Source: Klebsormidium nitens
Taxonomy: Eukaryota; Streptophyta; Klebsormidiophyceae; Klebsormidiales; Klebsormidiaceae
Reading direction: 5' to 3'
DNA length: 64,000 nt
NCBI GenBank assembly: GCA_000708835.1
Contig: DF237235.1
Span: forward strand, 1-64,000
Below are positions 37,901 through 49,800 of the stretch, piece after piece. The position numbers and the translations under genes were made by a program. Every line of letters starts with the position of its first letter. The stretch's first letter is position 1. Under the pieces are notes generated by a model that was not told the origin of the DNA, searched no databases, and saw nothing but the letters and a program-made list of their open reading frames with translations.

Positions 37901-40900
37901 AAGTGACAATAGCATGGCAGAAAGCGAGTCTGCCTACCTACGAACACGGGACGCCCAGAAATCTCGAAGCGGAAATATATTTTTCTTAGTAGAACCTAAC
38001 GAGCAGTAAGCAAAGCCGGCGACCTGGCCCGGCGGAAAAGAAGTATCGACTCGCTGTAGTTGTTCCCAATGAATCTCAGAAGAATCATTCCTTTCAGCGG
38101 TGTGACTCGCAAAGGCAAAGAAAAACAGTGAATAAAAGACAGAAACAGGGGCAAACATGCAGATCAAAAAGGGTGCACCATTGAAAGAGAACTGCGCTCA
38201 CTCGACAGTGAGCACCAGGACGTTGGAGATCCTCCGGTCGATAGCGCCGTTGTTGCGCAGGTGCGCTATCGCCTCCTGCATCGCGTAATTGGTTGCCCAC
38301 AGGATCCACAGCACGCCGCCGGCCATACTGGAAGCAGAAAAAACGGAAACGTGTTTTGAGAATCGGTCCAGATCTACATGTCTAGAAGGTGTCATTATCG
38401 TTATTTCCGTGTAGTTCTGGTGTTCGATAGCATTTCCAACGAGCCGCCCGTCGTCCTGAAATGCCAAGAGGGAGAAGTGTCTAAGTTAACTTTGTTTGAG
38501 GCGCCCGCTGGGACTCTTCCCTTTCGTTTCTGTCAGCTGACAGGGTCAACAGCACGCCGACCGCCATCCTGAGACGCAAATCCGTTTTCAGGATCATTCC
38601 AGTCGCTCCACATTCCGTGCTCAGTGCCCATTCGCATACTTGCTTGCAAAAGGGTTTCGTCGACGCCTCCCCTGACGTTGGCACCTCTAGTGTGCCCTAA
38701 AAGCAAGTGTGGCTTGCAATAGGCGCCCATGGAAAGGGTGGGGTTAGCCCGGTGCTCAGGGTGGCTTGGTATGTGCGCGCACAACTTCGAGTTACTATTT
38801 CTGCTTTGTTCGTTCGGGATGTATGTATATTAGGGCAGACAGCTTTTAGGGCACACAAAAACTACCGGTATCCATTGTTGTGCAAACCGCGATCCTTACT
38901 GACTTGACCGGGGCGTCGCTCGGACCATCGGGAAACACGATCAAGAACGAGGCCAGAGAACCGGTGTTAGGGAAGAGTCCCACGTCCAATATGCGGACGG
39001 AATTCCTGCGACATAGAGTTCCCACTAGGTAGCCATGCAAAGGGCCCGTCATATTCGGACAAATTGAAAGGATGACGACGAGATACGGTGATACTTGGCC
39101 CGCTTCGCTAGCCACGGAAACCAAGCAAAGGACCTTCACAGTCGTACTCTGAGAGCCGCAGAATGACCTACGATGAGATAAGCAGTTCTCGGCGCGCTTA
39201 CGCTAGCCGCGGAAGCACGAACCCCAGGTTGGACATAATGGCTTTAAAGGCGATGCCGCCGCCGAACAGGAGGGGCGCCATGATGGGCAGCGACAGCTGG
39301 CTCGTCAGCAGCTGCGAGTGGAGGCCCTGCACAGGAGAAGATAGAAGCTGACGTCATGCTGACATCATGACCATCTCTCGTAGCATCTGGCTCGACAGCC
39401 TGTGCGAGTGGAGGCCCTGAGAAAGGACAAGCAGGAAGCTGACGTCATGTTGACGCCATGAACACCTTCCGTGGCGGCTGGCTCGTCAGCAGCTGTGAGT
39501 GGAGGCCCTGAGAAAGACGACTAAATAGCTGACATGAGCACCACGTCGCTTTTCGTCAGCAGATGGATCACCCTGATTGACAGCAACTAGCAACTCAAGC
39601 ATGCCTCAGGGCACGCAGATCACATGGCCGAAAAGGAACCAAAGATCCATCTCGCCACCTGCCCTCGCCAACAGAAACTACAAGTGCGAATGCACCAACA
39701 GGTACTACAAGTGCGAATGCACCTCTATTCATCGGCCGAAAGTTCCCTCCAAAGCTGCTCATATGCCTCACCGCTACAAACGTCGGGTACATGGCTGAGA
39801 CCCGTGCAATGAAGGCGGGCAGCGCCATGGTGAGGTTGGCCATCGAGAGCGACACGCGGAAGCGGAAAAACGCCGGGTTGTTCCACCACCGCTTGATCGT
39901 CTCCCACGGCTCCTCCCACGTGTCCTCCGCCCCTGCCAAAAGCGCCAAGTCGAGCAATGGGTTCGAAAATGTCCAGATATAATGGAAAAACCTTCAACAT
40001 TTTGAGGTCTCAAAGAGTGTGAGTTGCACTTAAGAGCGTTGGGTGTTTTTCCGCCCTTCGATCGTCTTCCACAGCCCCTCACACGTGTCTTCCGCCCCTG
40101 CAACGAGCGTCAGCAAAAGGCTAAGCTTCAGGGGAAATGGGAAGCGTGGAAGTTGTATGGAGTATCTGAGGTCTTGGGGCTGCAATGAAAGCTTTGGGCT
40201 TCTATATATGCCGGCTTCAAACGTCTAAAACAAATCCCATGGTCTCTTCCCGTTTGTTCTCACCCCTGTCACGAGCCAGGCCCTGACGTTCTGATGGTTC
40301 TATGGTTGGACTTAGAGAGGAAAAATCAATGAGAGCTATGAGCTCATATGCATGCGCTTTCTTGGGTGAATACATGGAACTTTTATGTCTCGGTCTACGA
40401 GTACTCTGCCCCTGCCAAAACCAGCCAATGAGAACGTTTGATTTGGAAGATTGAGATCCGACTAGGATTTTCAAAAGTTGAAACCTTCTAGAAGCTTGTA
40501 CAAAGTCGGATGATACTCGCGCCTCCACTTGGCCGGATGCTTCGAGTTTGGAGTTCATAGAATCTTCAACAACCTTTCCTTCTCCATAAGAAAGCCGCGA
40601 CTGGTCATCTGGGATCATTGACTCAGTGAGGAAATTTTCATGTGAGCTCCGCACAGCAGACACAAAGCCCCACTTCCAAACGCCCGCAAGCCAACACTAC
40701 GCACACCTGCCACTAGCTGCAAACGAATCTCAACTTACGCAAAACGGAAGTATCTATCCCTCTCAAACATATCCAATTCCTGACCTGGCCGCCCGCTATC
40801 GCTAGTGCTCGCGTCCCCTTGCTGCCTGACAAATGCCTCTGATTCGACAGCGGCAGGCGTCTCAGTACTTGCCAACAGAACAGCCGGCTCTGATCCATCC

Positions 40901-42649
40901 CACTCGGAATCACTGTCGCTGTCTCCTAAGGAATCAGGGTCCTGTTCAGAAGCAGGCTCCGGCCGTCGGGGGTTCCGGGCTCGTCGCCAACGGTTCTGTT
41001 TGGGTCATTGTCGATAGGTTAGCATTAGTCCCAGAGACTGCAGATGATCTCAATATGAGAAAGTGTCCCGACACAAGCCGCAAAGGAGGAAGGTTACTGG
41101 GTTATCATCATAAGGAAAAACGAAGATTTCTGCTCATATCTGGAAAGACAAAAACGCTCATCTCTGTACGCTGTCTTGTTACTTGGACGAAACCCTTTAT
41201 TGAGTACCTTTGTTAAACAAAAGGCGCTGAAGACTAAGCACTATCCTCGGAAGAAGTACCGAGAATCCTCAGTTCTTTATGAAAAGATGGTGCATCAACC
41301 AAACTTCATGCTCGACATCCTGTTTGGATGCAGGGTAGAACTAATTGCAGTTATGTACTTATCTTCATCAAGAAGCGACTAAGGAGGAGATGAAAGCAAA
41401 CGCAAGAGATTCGCAGTAAGCAAAGTCCATCAGGGGCCGAACATGAAATGGATTTTACGAAAGGGGCTCCAACCCCCTTTGACGGGCACCTTTTTCAGTC
41501 TTCTAATGTCATATCCACGGCGCCAATTGGTGAAACCGGCTGTTTGATGTCCCGAGGTAAGAACAAGAAATCAGTGCTGTCTAGTAAGAGTTAGGATTGC
41601 TAAAGTCAGGTGCAGCATGCGACAAAGTGACGTCTTTTAGAAAGTCGCACTTGAAAGGTCGTCGCCGCAAGTGGCCTCTGTATCAGTCTCTTGACCTTCC
41701 AACGGCCTGAGTTGCATCGTGTTTCTGTTATGAACACCAGGGTGGTGTGAATTGTGTTTATTACCTCACCACTCATTTTATCAGACATTCTGCTGACATT
41801 GAAAACCAGAGGTAGTGGAAAGAACCATTTGTAAAAGTGCATGGACCTGATTCACGTAGTTCCCTAGCTACTGTGCACAGACAAAAAACGCAACAAGAAC
41901 ATGGACGCAGCGGGCTGTGCTTTCTGACAATTGTTCCAGGGAGTGTGCAGTAAGGGGCTTCGCACTGAGCAACGACGAGAGGCGTTTACCTGCACGCCCG
42001 ACTGGATTGCCGACAGCCCCCTTCCCGTGCTCGATACTCCCCACGTGACAGAATTGCCCATTGCTCGGAACACGCTCGCAATGCCTCTCGCCCCGCTTTC
42101 TACGTCCGCTCTGTACTGCCTCCTTCGATCGCTCTCATAGTCCCCAATTTCTTCTGATGTATACACCCTCTCCACGTCTTCCATACCTCCACTTTCAGCA
42201 GGCTCCAAACTTTCTGCCAAAGAATTGGACTCTGAACCGTAAGAAGTGCTTGGATTGCTGGGCCTTGATCTCTGCCTCCATCCGTCACTCGGCTCCGGCA
42301 ATTCTTGGGCGTCTTCCCTCCCATTTTCTCCAAGAGCTAGGACTTTCACAGATCTAGCTGACTGAAATTGCAATCGTCTTTTCTGCACAGCAAACTGCTT
42401 CAGGTTCTCGCGTTCTTTCGCCAGTGACAATCTCTCATTTGGCCACTTGTGCCGTGGACTTGCGCTTTCATTCTTGCTTACAATTCTTGAACCACACGGG
42501 CACCGACCTTCTAAGGACCGCCGCCAACTTGCACCCGCTGCAGCATGTGGTGTTGTCTGCAAATTTGAGGCTGGTAAACTAACGCTTTTTCTAAAGCCGT
42601 GCGCAGGAATAGATGATGCAGCAACCGCTGCCACCCTGTTGGTCGCCAT
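34993..42649 (-). CDS. MscS-type mechanosensitive channel, probably plastid-targeted
   Basis: Pressure-gated channel of the small-conductance family. Exons on the minus strand: 42649-41990, 40995-40785 (or to 40739), 39932-39772, 39326-39202, 38327-38202, 37657-37616, 37189-37126, 36617-36451 and 35314-34993. With the 40785 donor (GTCAGG) the whole frame closes at 625 aa. The stronger-looking GTAAGT at 40738 breaks frame unless a further exon exists. The N terminus is Ser/Ala/Arg-rich, like a transit peptide. Transmembrane segments follow (FRVSLSMANLTMALPAFIA, APLLFGGGIAFKAI, GGVLWILWATNYAMQ). The pore-lining helix is assembled from three exons: VLVLTVE, then LVASTIGLVTILSS from a 42-nt exon, then VGVRISSLLLPGFAAVALAG. 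The MscS beta domain is NYFAGFFLFAAQPFRPGD, GWFEGVCESVDLRYTVLRN and RLLVPNAHFVNREF. A Gly/Pro-rich tail ends the protein. Copies of four exon ends fill its introns. Confidence 0.9.
35700..36495. repeat. serial copies of the 3' end of MscS exon 8
   Basis: The real exon end at 36451 encodes FEGVCESVDLR before a GTCCGC donor. Downstream in the same intron a copy at about 36162-36240 still reads FEGVCKFVDLR. A second is at about 36057-36140, and a third, weaker one (FFKFVDVRSAL) is near 35700-35740. Flanking intron sequence (AGAAAGGCKCCG) is repeated with the first copy, so the unit spans the junction. Confidence 0.75.
36699..36742. repeat. 22-bp tandem repeat, two copies
   Basis: GAATTACTTTGTATCAAAAC... 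at 36699-36720 is repeated at 36721-36742 with one mismatch. It lies inside an MscS intron. Confidence 0.9.
36776..36877. repeat. 51-bp tandem repeat, two copies
   Basis: 36776-36826 and 36827-36877 are close copies, both opening CGTTGGATTGYCGTACT and ending AGATGTGTAT. They sit in the same MscS intron as the 22-bp repeat. Confidence 0.9.
38294..38580. repeat. duplicated 5' end of MscS exon 5
   Basis: The exon 5 start (38327 downwards, AMAGGVLWIL) has a diverged copy at about 38536-38575 that would read MAVGVLLTL after an AG acceptor. The copy lies upstream in transcription. Confidence 0.7.
39297..39565. repeat. three ~90-bp units of the MscS exon 4 start
   Basis: CTGGCTCG begins units at 39297 (the real exon), 39387 and 39478. 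Each carries GAGTGGAGGCCCTG, which is the acceptor and first codons read on the minus strand, followed by AGCTGACRTCAT-type intron sequence. A fourth partial echo is near 39555. Confidence 0.9.
39886..40430. repeat. copies of the 5' end of MscS exon 3
   Basis: The real junction (exon starting at 39932) has a clear copy at 40052-40113 that would read AEDTCEGLWKTIEG against the real AEDTWEEPWETIKR. A shorter copy at about 40391-40425 preserves the GGCAGGGGC acceptor. Both lie upstream in transcription. Confidence 0.8.
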
Positions 42650-43878
42650 TGCGAAGGACGTTGGCGGCTGGAAACTGGATTAACTTTTTAAGTTTGAAGA
42701 TATTGAGCCTTGAGTTGAAGTTGAATGAACTGTCAATTAAGAGAGCACGGCCAGAATGAAGAGAGCAGGCTGTCATGGTGTACTAAGGTAACTTACACTT
42801 TATACCATGATCAATTTGGCGGGGTGGCGAACAGCCGCAAGCACGCGCGAGCAGTCGCGAGCAATGGGGAGGCCGGGCGCGAGCAGGCGGGCTGCCGGGT
42901 GCGAAACGGCGCGAGCGGGCACGCGACCAAACAGCGGAAGTCAGCCCGGCCCGCAGCGCCTGCTCACATTCTTCTCGCTCATGCATGAGCTGTCAAGCTG
43001 TGCAACACAATGCATTACCAAGTTTTCCCATTGCTCTTGATAATGTATTAAATTAAGCATGTGAGACGGTTTTGGGGGTTCAAAGTGTCCGAATGTATGG
43101 CATATCCTACACCATATTTACTAGCAATAGAATGCGCGTCCAAGAATCAGTAATGCATTTCAGCCTGCCAATTCGAAGATCATGTTGACGCGGCCTTTCC
43201 TTTGTGAATTCGGTGTGGCATCGCGCGGTTCTAACCGGCCATGACGACTGCTGAAGAATCCTTGTTCGGTGTTGTTAAGGGGCCAACATGCCGCGCGGGC
43301 TTGCTGATGATACCTTGTTAGAAGAGCTGTCAGCATGATGGCTGGCGGCCTGGACGGCCACTTTCCCCGAGCACTGATGCTCGCTCTCTTTGGTGCGGGC
43401 CCGGCCCTCTCACGTAGGACCGGATCATGCTATGACGTGGAGGGGGCTTTGATCGAAAAGAGACCATCGAACTTGTTGGCCGCCCCGCTGCAATGCCTAG
43501 GCAATGGATCCTTCAAGCATGCGATATAGGGTACTCTGCTTGCCAGCCAACATCATCATCCTGGGCCCCACATTAACAAGATCCAACACTGTCAATATGG
43601 CAGGTGATGTTGCATAATAGAAGCTGCAAACGGAGGGAAATGCACCCGAGTCGTTCCTTGATTGCACGCTCGATCCATTGGGACCACATGCTCTTCATTG
43701 CCCGCGTGAAATCGGACAGGTAATCAAATCAAGGTGAGCACTACGGTATTCAACATCCAATAAACTTTCGTACAAGTCCCTCCTTTAGCCCCAATTGTGG
43801 TCTAGGCTCTTTTGCAGAAAGTCCTCGATGAGCTCAACGTTACTCTCAAAAACTGGTTAATCAAGTGCAAAACAGTCG
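42650..43878. other. intergenic, no gene seen; GC-rich patch
   Basis: About 1.2 kb between the MscS start and the decarboxylase stop. The stretch 42834-42965 is strongly GC-rich, with recurring GCGAGC units. It could be part of the MscS promoter. No coding signal is seen. Confidence 0.5.
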
Positions 43879-46800
43879 TCAAGCTGAACCCTTCAGCAAC
43901 TTCTCTGCCTCTTGATTGATGACGTCCCAAGCAGCAAGGACGTGCTCCCGTTCGGTACGCGAGTTTCCAACACAGAAACGGAGCGTGTAGACCCCGTCCA
44001 AAACCTGAGCAGCCAACGAAATGGACATCAAAAAAGCGATCAGAATTATGATATCCTCTCTTTCGAAAGAGGGCACCAGGTTCTCACGCCGGCACTTCTC
44101 TGGAAGTTCGCCGTTGAATCAATCCACTTCCGACAGTGCCTTATAACGATGACAACATGTGCAGTGTTCCGATCGGAAATCCATGGAAACATCACTTCAC
44201 GGTCATTTTCAAGAAAGACTTTTTTAGATCTCACTTACGTTTGAGACCTTCCTCCCCAATAACTTTGCATACTAGGTTCCTTTTGGCTTTTCATCATAGC
44301 CTCCTGTCTACACCACCATGTCGCTACAGGTAGACGTCATCAAGTTCAACGCACTAAGCAATACGCTTAGTGAACCACAAGAAGTCAAAGCTAGACGGGT
44401 GGATTGTAGTTTAGGGCGGGTGTGGTTGCGGAGCCCATGTCCTTGGATTGGATTCCCGGTCAGGTCGAGGCCTTACTGTTCACTTCTGCTTATTGTTCAC
44501 TGAATCAAGAAGTTGCGGGATCCCTCACCGTGTGCGTGAAGAAGAGCTTGCCCGTCTTGTTGACGTTCTCGAGGAGCGTCGCGTTCAGCGTGCGGCCGTT
44601 GTCCGGGTCGCCTGCGGGCGGCTTCGCCCGGAAGCAGAGCAGAGCAAACGTCCGGGGGACCAGAACCTGAAGAAAAGAGCGAGAATTTGCCCAGGAAGCT
44701 TGAACCGGGCACCTTTTCCTCTCTGTCTAAGACAAAAGGTTTTACAGGCTGCTCGACAGTGTTGTCAGCCGCAAGCGTCAAAGGTGCATCCGAGAGACGG
44801 GAGTCACGCTAGTGGACCAAAAAGGAAGCGGGCTACCCACATATTTTCTCCTTTCGACGATGAGACTTTGTCCGATTGAGTCGCACCATATCAAATCGTA
44901 AGTCGAACATCAAGAAGCGCTTGCGCAAGTAGTCAGGGGGCTGACGAGTTCAAGACGTGTCACGGGCGTTACAAGTCTCCAGCCAATCGCTCCTGTCTTC
45001 GAAAGACTTGACCACGATACCTCTTCAAAAAGTGTCGCACAAACAATACCTCGCAAAGGTGTCGCACAGACGCAAGCATCCAAAAATTCTGGAGCCAAAC
45101 AACCGGCTCAATTTTTTCACTGGGGAGAGCCTTCTCTGCCCCCTATCGTCCGCATGATATCGCCAAGACTCACCTCGTAGCGCTCGTCGGCCCGTACTAG
45201 TTCCTCGAACTCGGCCGCCAGCTGGATGTGCTTCCGGAGGTATGCCCGGATACCGTTCGCTCCGTACAGGCGCATGACCAGCCACAGCTTGAGGGAGCGG
45301 AAGCGGCGCCCCAGCGGCAGCTGCCAGTCCTTGAAATCCACCACCAGGCTCGCTTCGGACGCCTGCGGACGGCAGGAAACAAATCTATGGACAGAGTGAG
45401 TCGAACCTCCGGACAGTATAACGCAAGATTCCGGTTCCCTCGCTGATACTCTGTTGAACGGTTCCCTTGAAGATCTCGATAGCGTTGGTTGCGGGGGAAG
45501 GTGGTTTGGGAAGGTGGTTTGACAATCGGTTGACAGAGTCCACCACCAGGCTCGCCTCGAACGCCTGCGGAAGGCAGATTGCTTTTTGTGGACAGTGTAA
45601 GACGGAGTTTCGAACACTGTGAAGAGTATTTTTGGACGCGGTGACGAGTCGCTGGTGGTCTCTTGAAATATTCGTTGACGACTAAAGAATCTCAGTCGCA
45701 AGGTGAGAGGTTTAAGCTGGCTGAACGGCTACAAGCTACCACCAGACTCGCCTAGGACGCCTGCGGACAAATTGGGACAACGATTCGGATGGTGTATGAC
45801 GAACAATGTATCGAGAATCCGGAGTCTTGCTGATTAGTTGTTGAACAGGACAGTGTGTAACGAAGAGCGAAACGAGAATACGGATTCTTTCTTATCAGTT
45901 GTTGAACGGGACAGTGTGTAACGAACCGAGAAACGAGAGCCCGAATTCTTGCTGAGAACTTGTTGAACGGTCCCTTAAAGACTCAACAACTTTGGTTGCT
46001 TGAGAGGGGGGTTTGAGCATCGGTTGGACAGATTTTCCGACCAGGGTCGCCTCGACGTGCTGCGGACAGAGGGAGACGGAATTTCGGACGCTTGCAGGCT
46101 GACGCTCTGTTAGATTACCCTTAACTAATCCAAAAGACCCTCAGTCGCAAGATAAGGTGGTCGAAGGGCCTGTTGGGCGCTATCCTACCACCGAGCGCGC
46201 GTCGGCCGCCTGCCGTCCGTGTGAAACAGAATTTCGGACGCTGTGACTTTTCGTCGATTTTCCGTTGACTGGTTTCTGACATTCAGACGCTGATTTCAAC
46301 TTGAGTAGCAATCACTTCCAGTAAGAAAGGAAACAGTCTTTCAAAAAGATTGGCTGGGAATTGTCGTCCACTTACCGCGTTGCGCAGGTACTCTGGTTGC
46401 AGGGACAACGCATCTAGCAGCGGCTTCGAATCCTGCACAAGCGAGGGGAAATTTCAAACGTCACTATTCGGAGGCAAATTGCAGTCCAACGCTGTCGGGT
46501 CTTAGCGTGGCACGGATGTCAAAACGGGAGGAAGGAGAACATGGACCCCCGACAAGCTTTTCCCGTAAGCCATAACCCCCTAGGCCATAACCGCTTGGGA
46601 TCGACGGTCCAGATTGTCTGATGCGAAGTCGATCGTCGATCCGGCGAGGCCGGATTGGCCGCCAGTCCATGTTTTCCTTCCTTCCGTTCTGTCCGACGTA
46701 AGCGACAGATCTGGTCCCAAGATGTTACAGGATTCTCTGGAAGGCTGCCGAACGCGGCAAATAGACCAATTGACATTCGTCGCTTTGCCGGCCTCTTAAG

Positions 46801-49800
46801 TACTGCATGGTTGACCCTGGTCGATGCTGAACCCTTTCTACTTTTGTAAAAACCCATGGCAAGGAATTTTTATACTGGCGAATTTCTGTCTCTGCATCAC
46901 TTCTCATCTCCAAGCGAACTGTCTGGTAGATTTCTGTCTCTGCATCACTTTCTCCATTCCAAGCGGAAAGTCTTCGAGACAATGCCTGCCCAAACCGGAA
47001 CCGACCGGGTATGTCATCGTAAAGCCCCGCTAATCCTCACCTTAACCCAAAGCAAGGAGCAGTCGAAGTTGGTCAGCATCCACTTGTGCGCGTTCATGCA
47101 GAACGAGTCCACCAGTTCGACGCCGTCCAAGTGGTGCCGCAGCTCCGGGCATATGCACGCGGGGCCGGCATATGCCGCGTCCACGTGCATCCACATGCCG
47201 TGCTCCTGCGCAAACGAAGGGGCGCTTTTAGAAGAGTTATGCAAGGCACCACGAACCTGCATACGGCGTGTTCCGCTTCCAGTCGCTGGTTTTTTTAACT
47301 ACTTACAAGCAGACTTTCCGATTTCCATCTACTTGGAAACAGACGCTACAGAAGGATATAAGGCCACTTCGGACGCTGTTTCCCTGCCTGGATAGAAGGC
47401 CACGTCGGCCGCCACTTCGGTAAATGTTGCGAGACAAGCGCTTTCTCTTTTGTAAGTCAAAGGAGTGCAAGTGCCTGAACCGGTAGCACATTCGAGAGTC
47501 GGTGAGACGTGGCCTGCTTCTGTCTGCTTACCTGGGTAATTGTACCGAGCGCCTTCAGGGGGTCAATTGCGGTCGAAGACGTTGTGCCGACCTGCGAAAG
47601 AGGCGGTGCGGAACGATGAGGCTCAACAACAGCTGGGAGAAAGATCGTGATTTTGGATTCCGTCTTATAGTAACCGATTGGTCTAGGAGAAACTTCACCA
47701 ATAGAGTGTGCTTACCCGCTGATTTTCAATGCCAGTACAACGGCGACTGAACGACGTAGGTTTCAAGGATTGGATTGATTAAAGACGATACAGTAACAGC
47801 TATTCCAGGTACCCTTGCAAAGGTCCAAAAGCGAGACTACCATTAAACTGGCAGGAGCCTCAAGTTGCAGCTTGTTCGTGGAGGCTGTTACCAAAGTCGC
47901 GTGTTGTGTGGAAGTTATTGCCATCAGCCAGCCGTTCAGCGTGTAGTGCGCAAATTTGTCCCCAAAAGATCTGAACCGTGCAACGAGGATATGCATGCAT
48001 CGAACGGCCTGGTTCTCAAGCATGGCACAAACCAGACGGCCAGCTTTCTTATTCCTATTGGATAACACCGGGGTCTTACTGTAGCGCAGAGGAAGGCCGG
48101 GACGAGCCCCGCTTCGAGGTCTTTCTTGACGGCCTCCTCGAAGACCGCGGGGTCGATCGCGAAGTTGGTGTCAAAGCTGGTCTTCAGGAAGCGCCAGTTC
48201 TTCTTCTCGATGCCGGCGACCTGCATTGACACCAAGGTTCGGGTGCGAACTGATAGTCTGTGGGGCGGCAAGTAGCCAATCTCTCTTACACGGCCGAACG
48301 TCACGGTTTCGTCAGCAATGATCGGCAGGCCTCCATGTACTAAAAGAAGCAAAAGCTGTGACACCATAGTGCCAGTGAACGAGGCGGGAAGACAATCTAC
48401 AAAAGTGGACCCGTATGGCAGACAAAGCTGCCGCTCGTCAATCTTAAAATGTGACTCCGACAACGCATGATCGGGTTTCCAGGAAGTAATACCGCGTGGA
48501 CAGACTTTTCGGTCAGCTCGATGCCGTTGCCTTCACGGAGGGCCTTCAATACGTGGCATTTTGAACAAGGTTCCACTGAGCGAGGTTGAACAGTCTAAAC
48601 CAAATACTTCGGTTTGAGTCAGCCGTGATACAAGTTACAAAACATCCGCTGATGTTGCTTCGAGATACAAGATTCCCAAGAGACTCCTCTTCAAAGAGCC
48701 GCTTGCCGAGGAGTTTGTCTATTGTGCATCCTCACCATGCACGCCTTTTGCACGCAAGAGTGCGCCTGGTCCGACGTATACACCACCAGCTTCGACAGGG
48801 CCTCCGACTGACTGATGTCCCCGCCTTGTGTCAACTTCGCCACCCACTTCTGGCGAGCCGCGAGAAGGGCGACCAAGACTGCCTCGCTGGCAGTCCCCTG
48901 GATCACTCCGCCCCCGGTTCCACCTGCCACCATAATCCTATGATTTAACTTTCTAGATACGATTATAAGAGTCTACGGGGCAAAACAGAACTAAAAACCC
49001 AAACCGACAAATGTACCCGCTCCGCACCTGTACCCACCCTTACCCCCAAAGTAATGCTGCCCGTCCCCTGGACCATGACCATATCCTACCTAGAATATCC
49101 TACCCCATCTACAGGTCTATCCTGCCACCAGGAGCAGACAGATTCGTTTGCATTAATTGCGGCTGGAATCGAATTGTGTTTGGGCAGCAGTGAACGAGTG
49201 ACTTGCTTTCAAAAAAGATTCGAAAGTGCTTCACCGAACCAGTGGCAGGTCTGTAAAGACAACTGCTCTCTTAGAGCTGCGGTCCCTTAAGTGCGCCGTC
49301 ATAAGAGGTCAAAGAGCACTTGGTGAGGGTCACGCACAGACGCAGTGAAGCTGACGGTAGACATAATTGACTCAAAGTGAGAGCTGCGGAGTCCCGATCG
49401 GATTCCCGGGCCTGACCACAGTCGTCTGGTTCTCATACATTTGCCACGCCCACTTTTATTTCTTTCGGAGACTTACCAACCGGCATCATTTCGATTCTTA
49501 TCCACTTACGTGTACACATCCTCTTGACTTCAACCTTTGTGTCTACGATATTTCTTCCTGAGTCCTTCATCACCTGCTCTTCAACAACCATCCAAATGCA
49601 GCACCGAAGGTCCCGAATCAGTCACTGGAGGATTGCCAGGCTCAATAAGCAACGATATGCTCCTCGCTTGCGGCCGTGAAAACTATCTGTCACTTACCTG
49701 TATGCAGGAACGCCTCCGGGAGGTTCAGCAGCCGGCCCACCCAGTCCAGCATCAGCATCTCCAGCTCAGTCGCTGCCGGAGAAGCCAGCCAATGGAAACC

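Noticed and set aside
42834-42965. GC-rich repeat patch as a CRISPR or satellite array
   Set aside because: Units are short and irregular with no spacer structure, and a CRISPR is not expected in a nuclear genome.
48480-48560. Possible copy of decarboxylase exon 5 start (GGCATCGAG words)
   Set aside because: The match is short and lacks a clear acceptor, too weak to add to the junction-duplication list.
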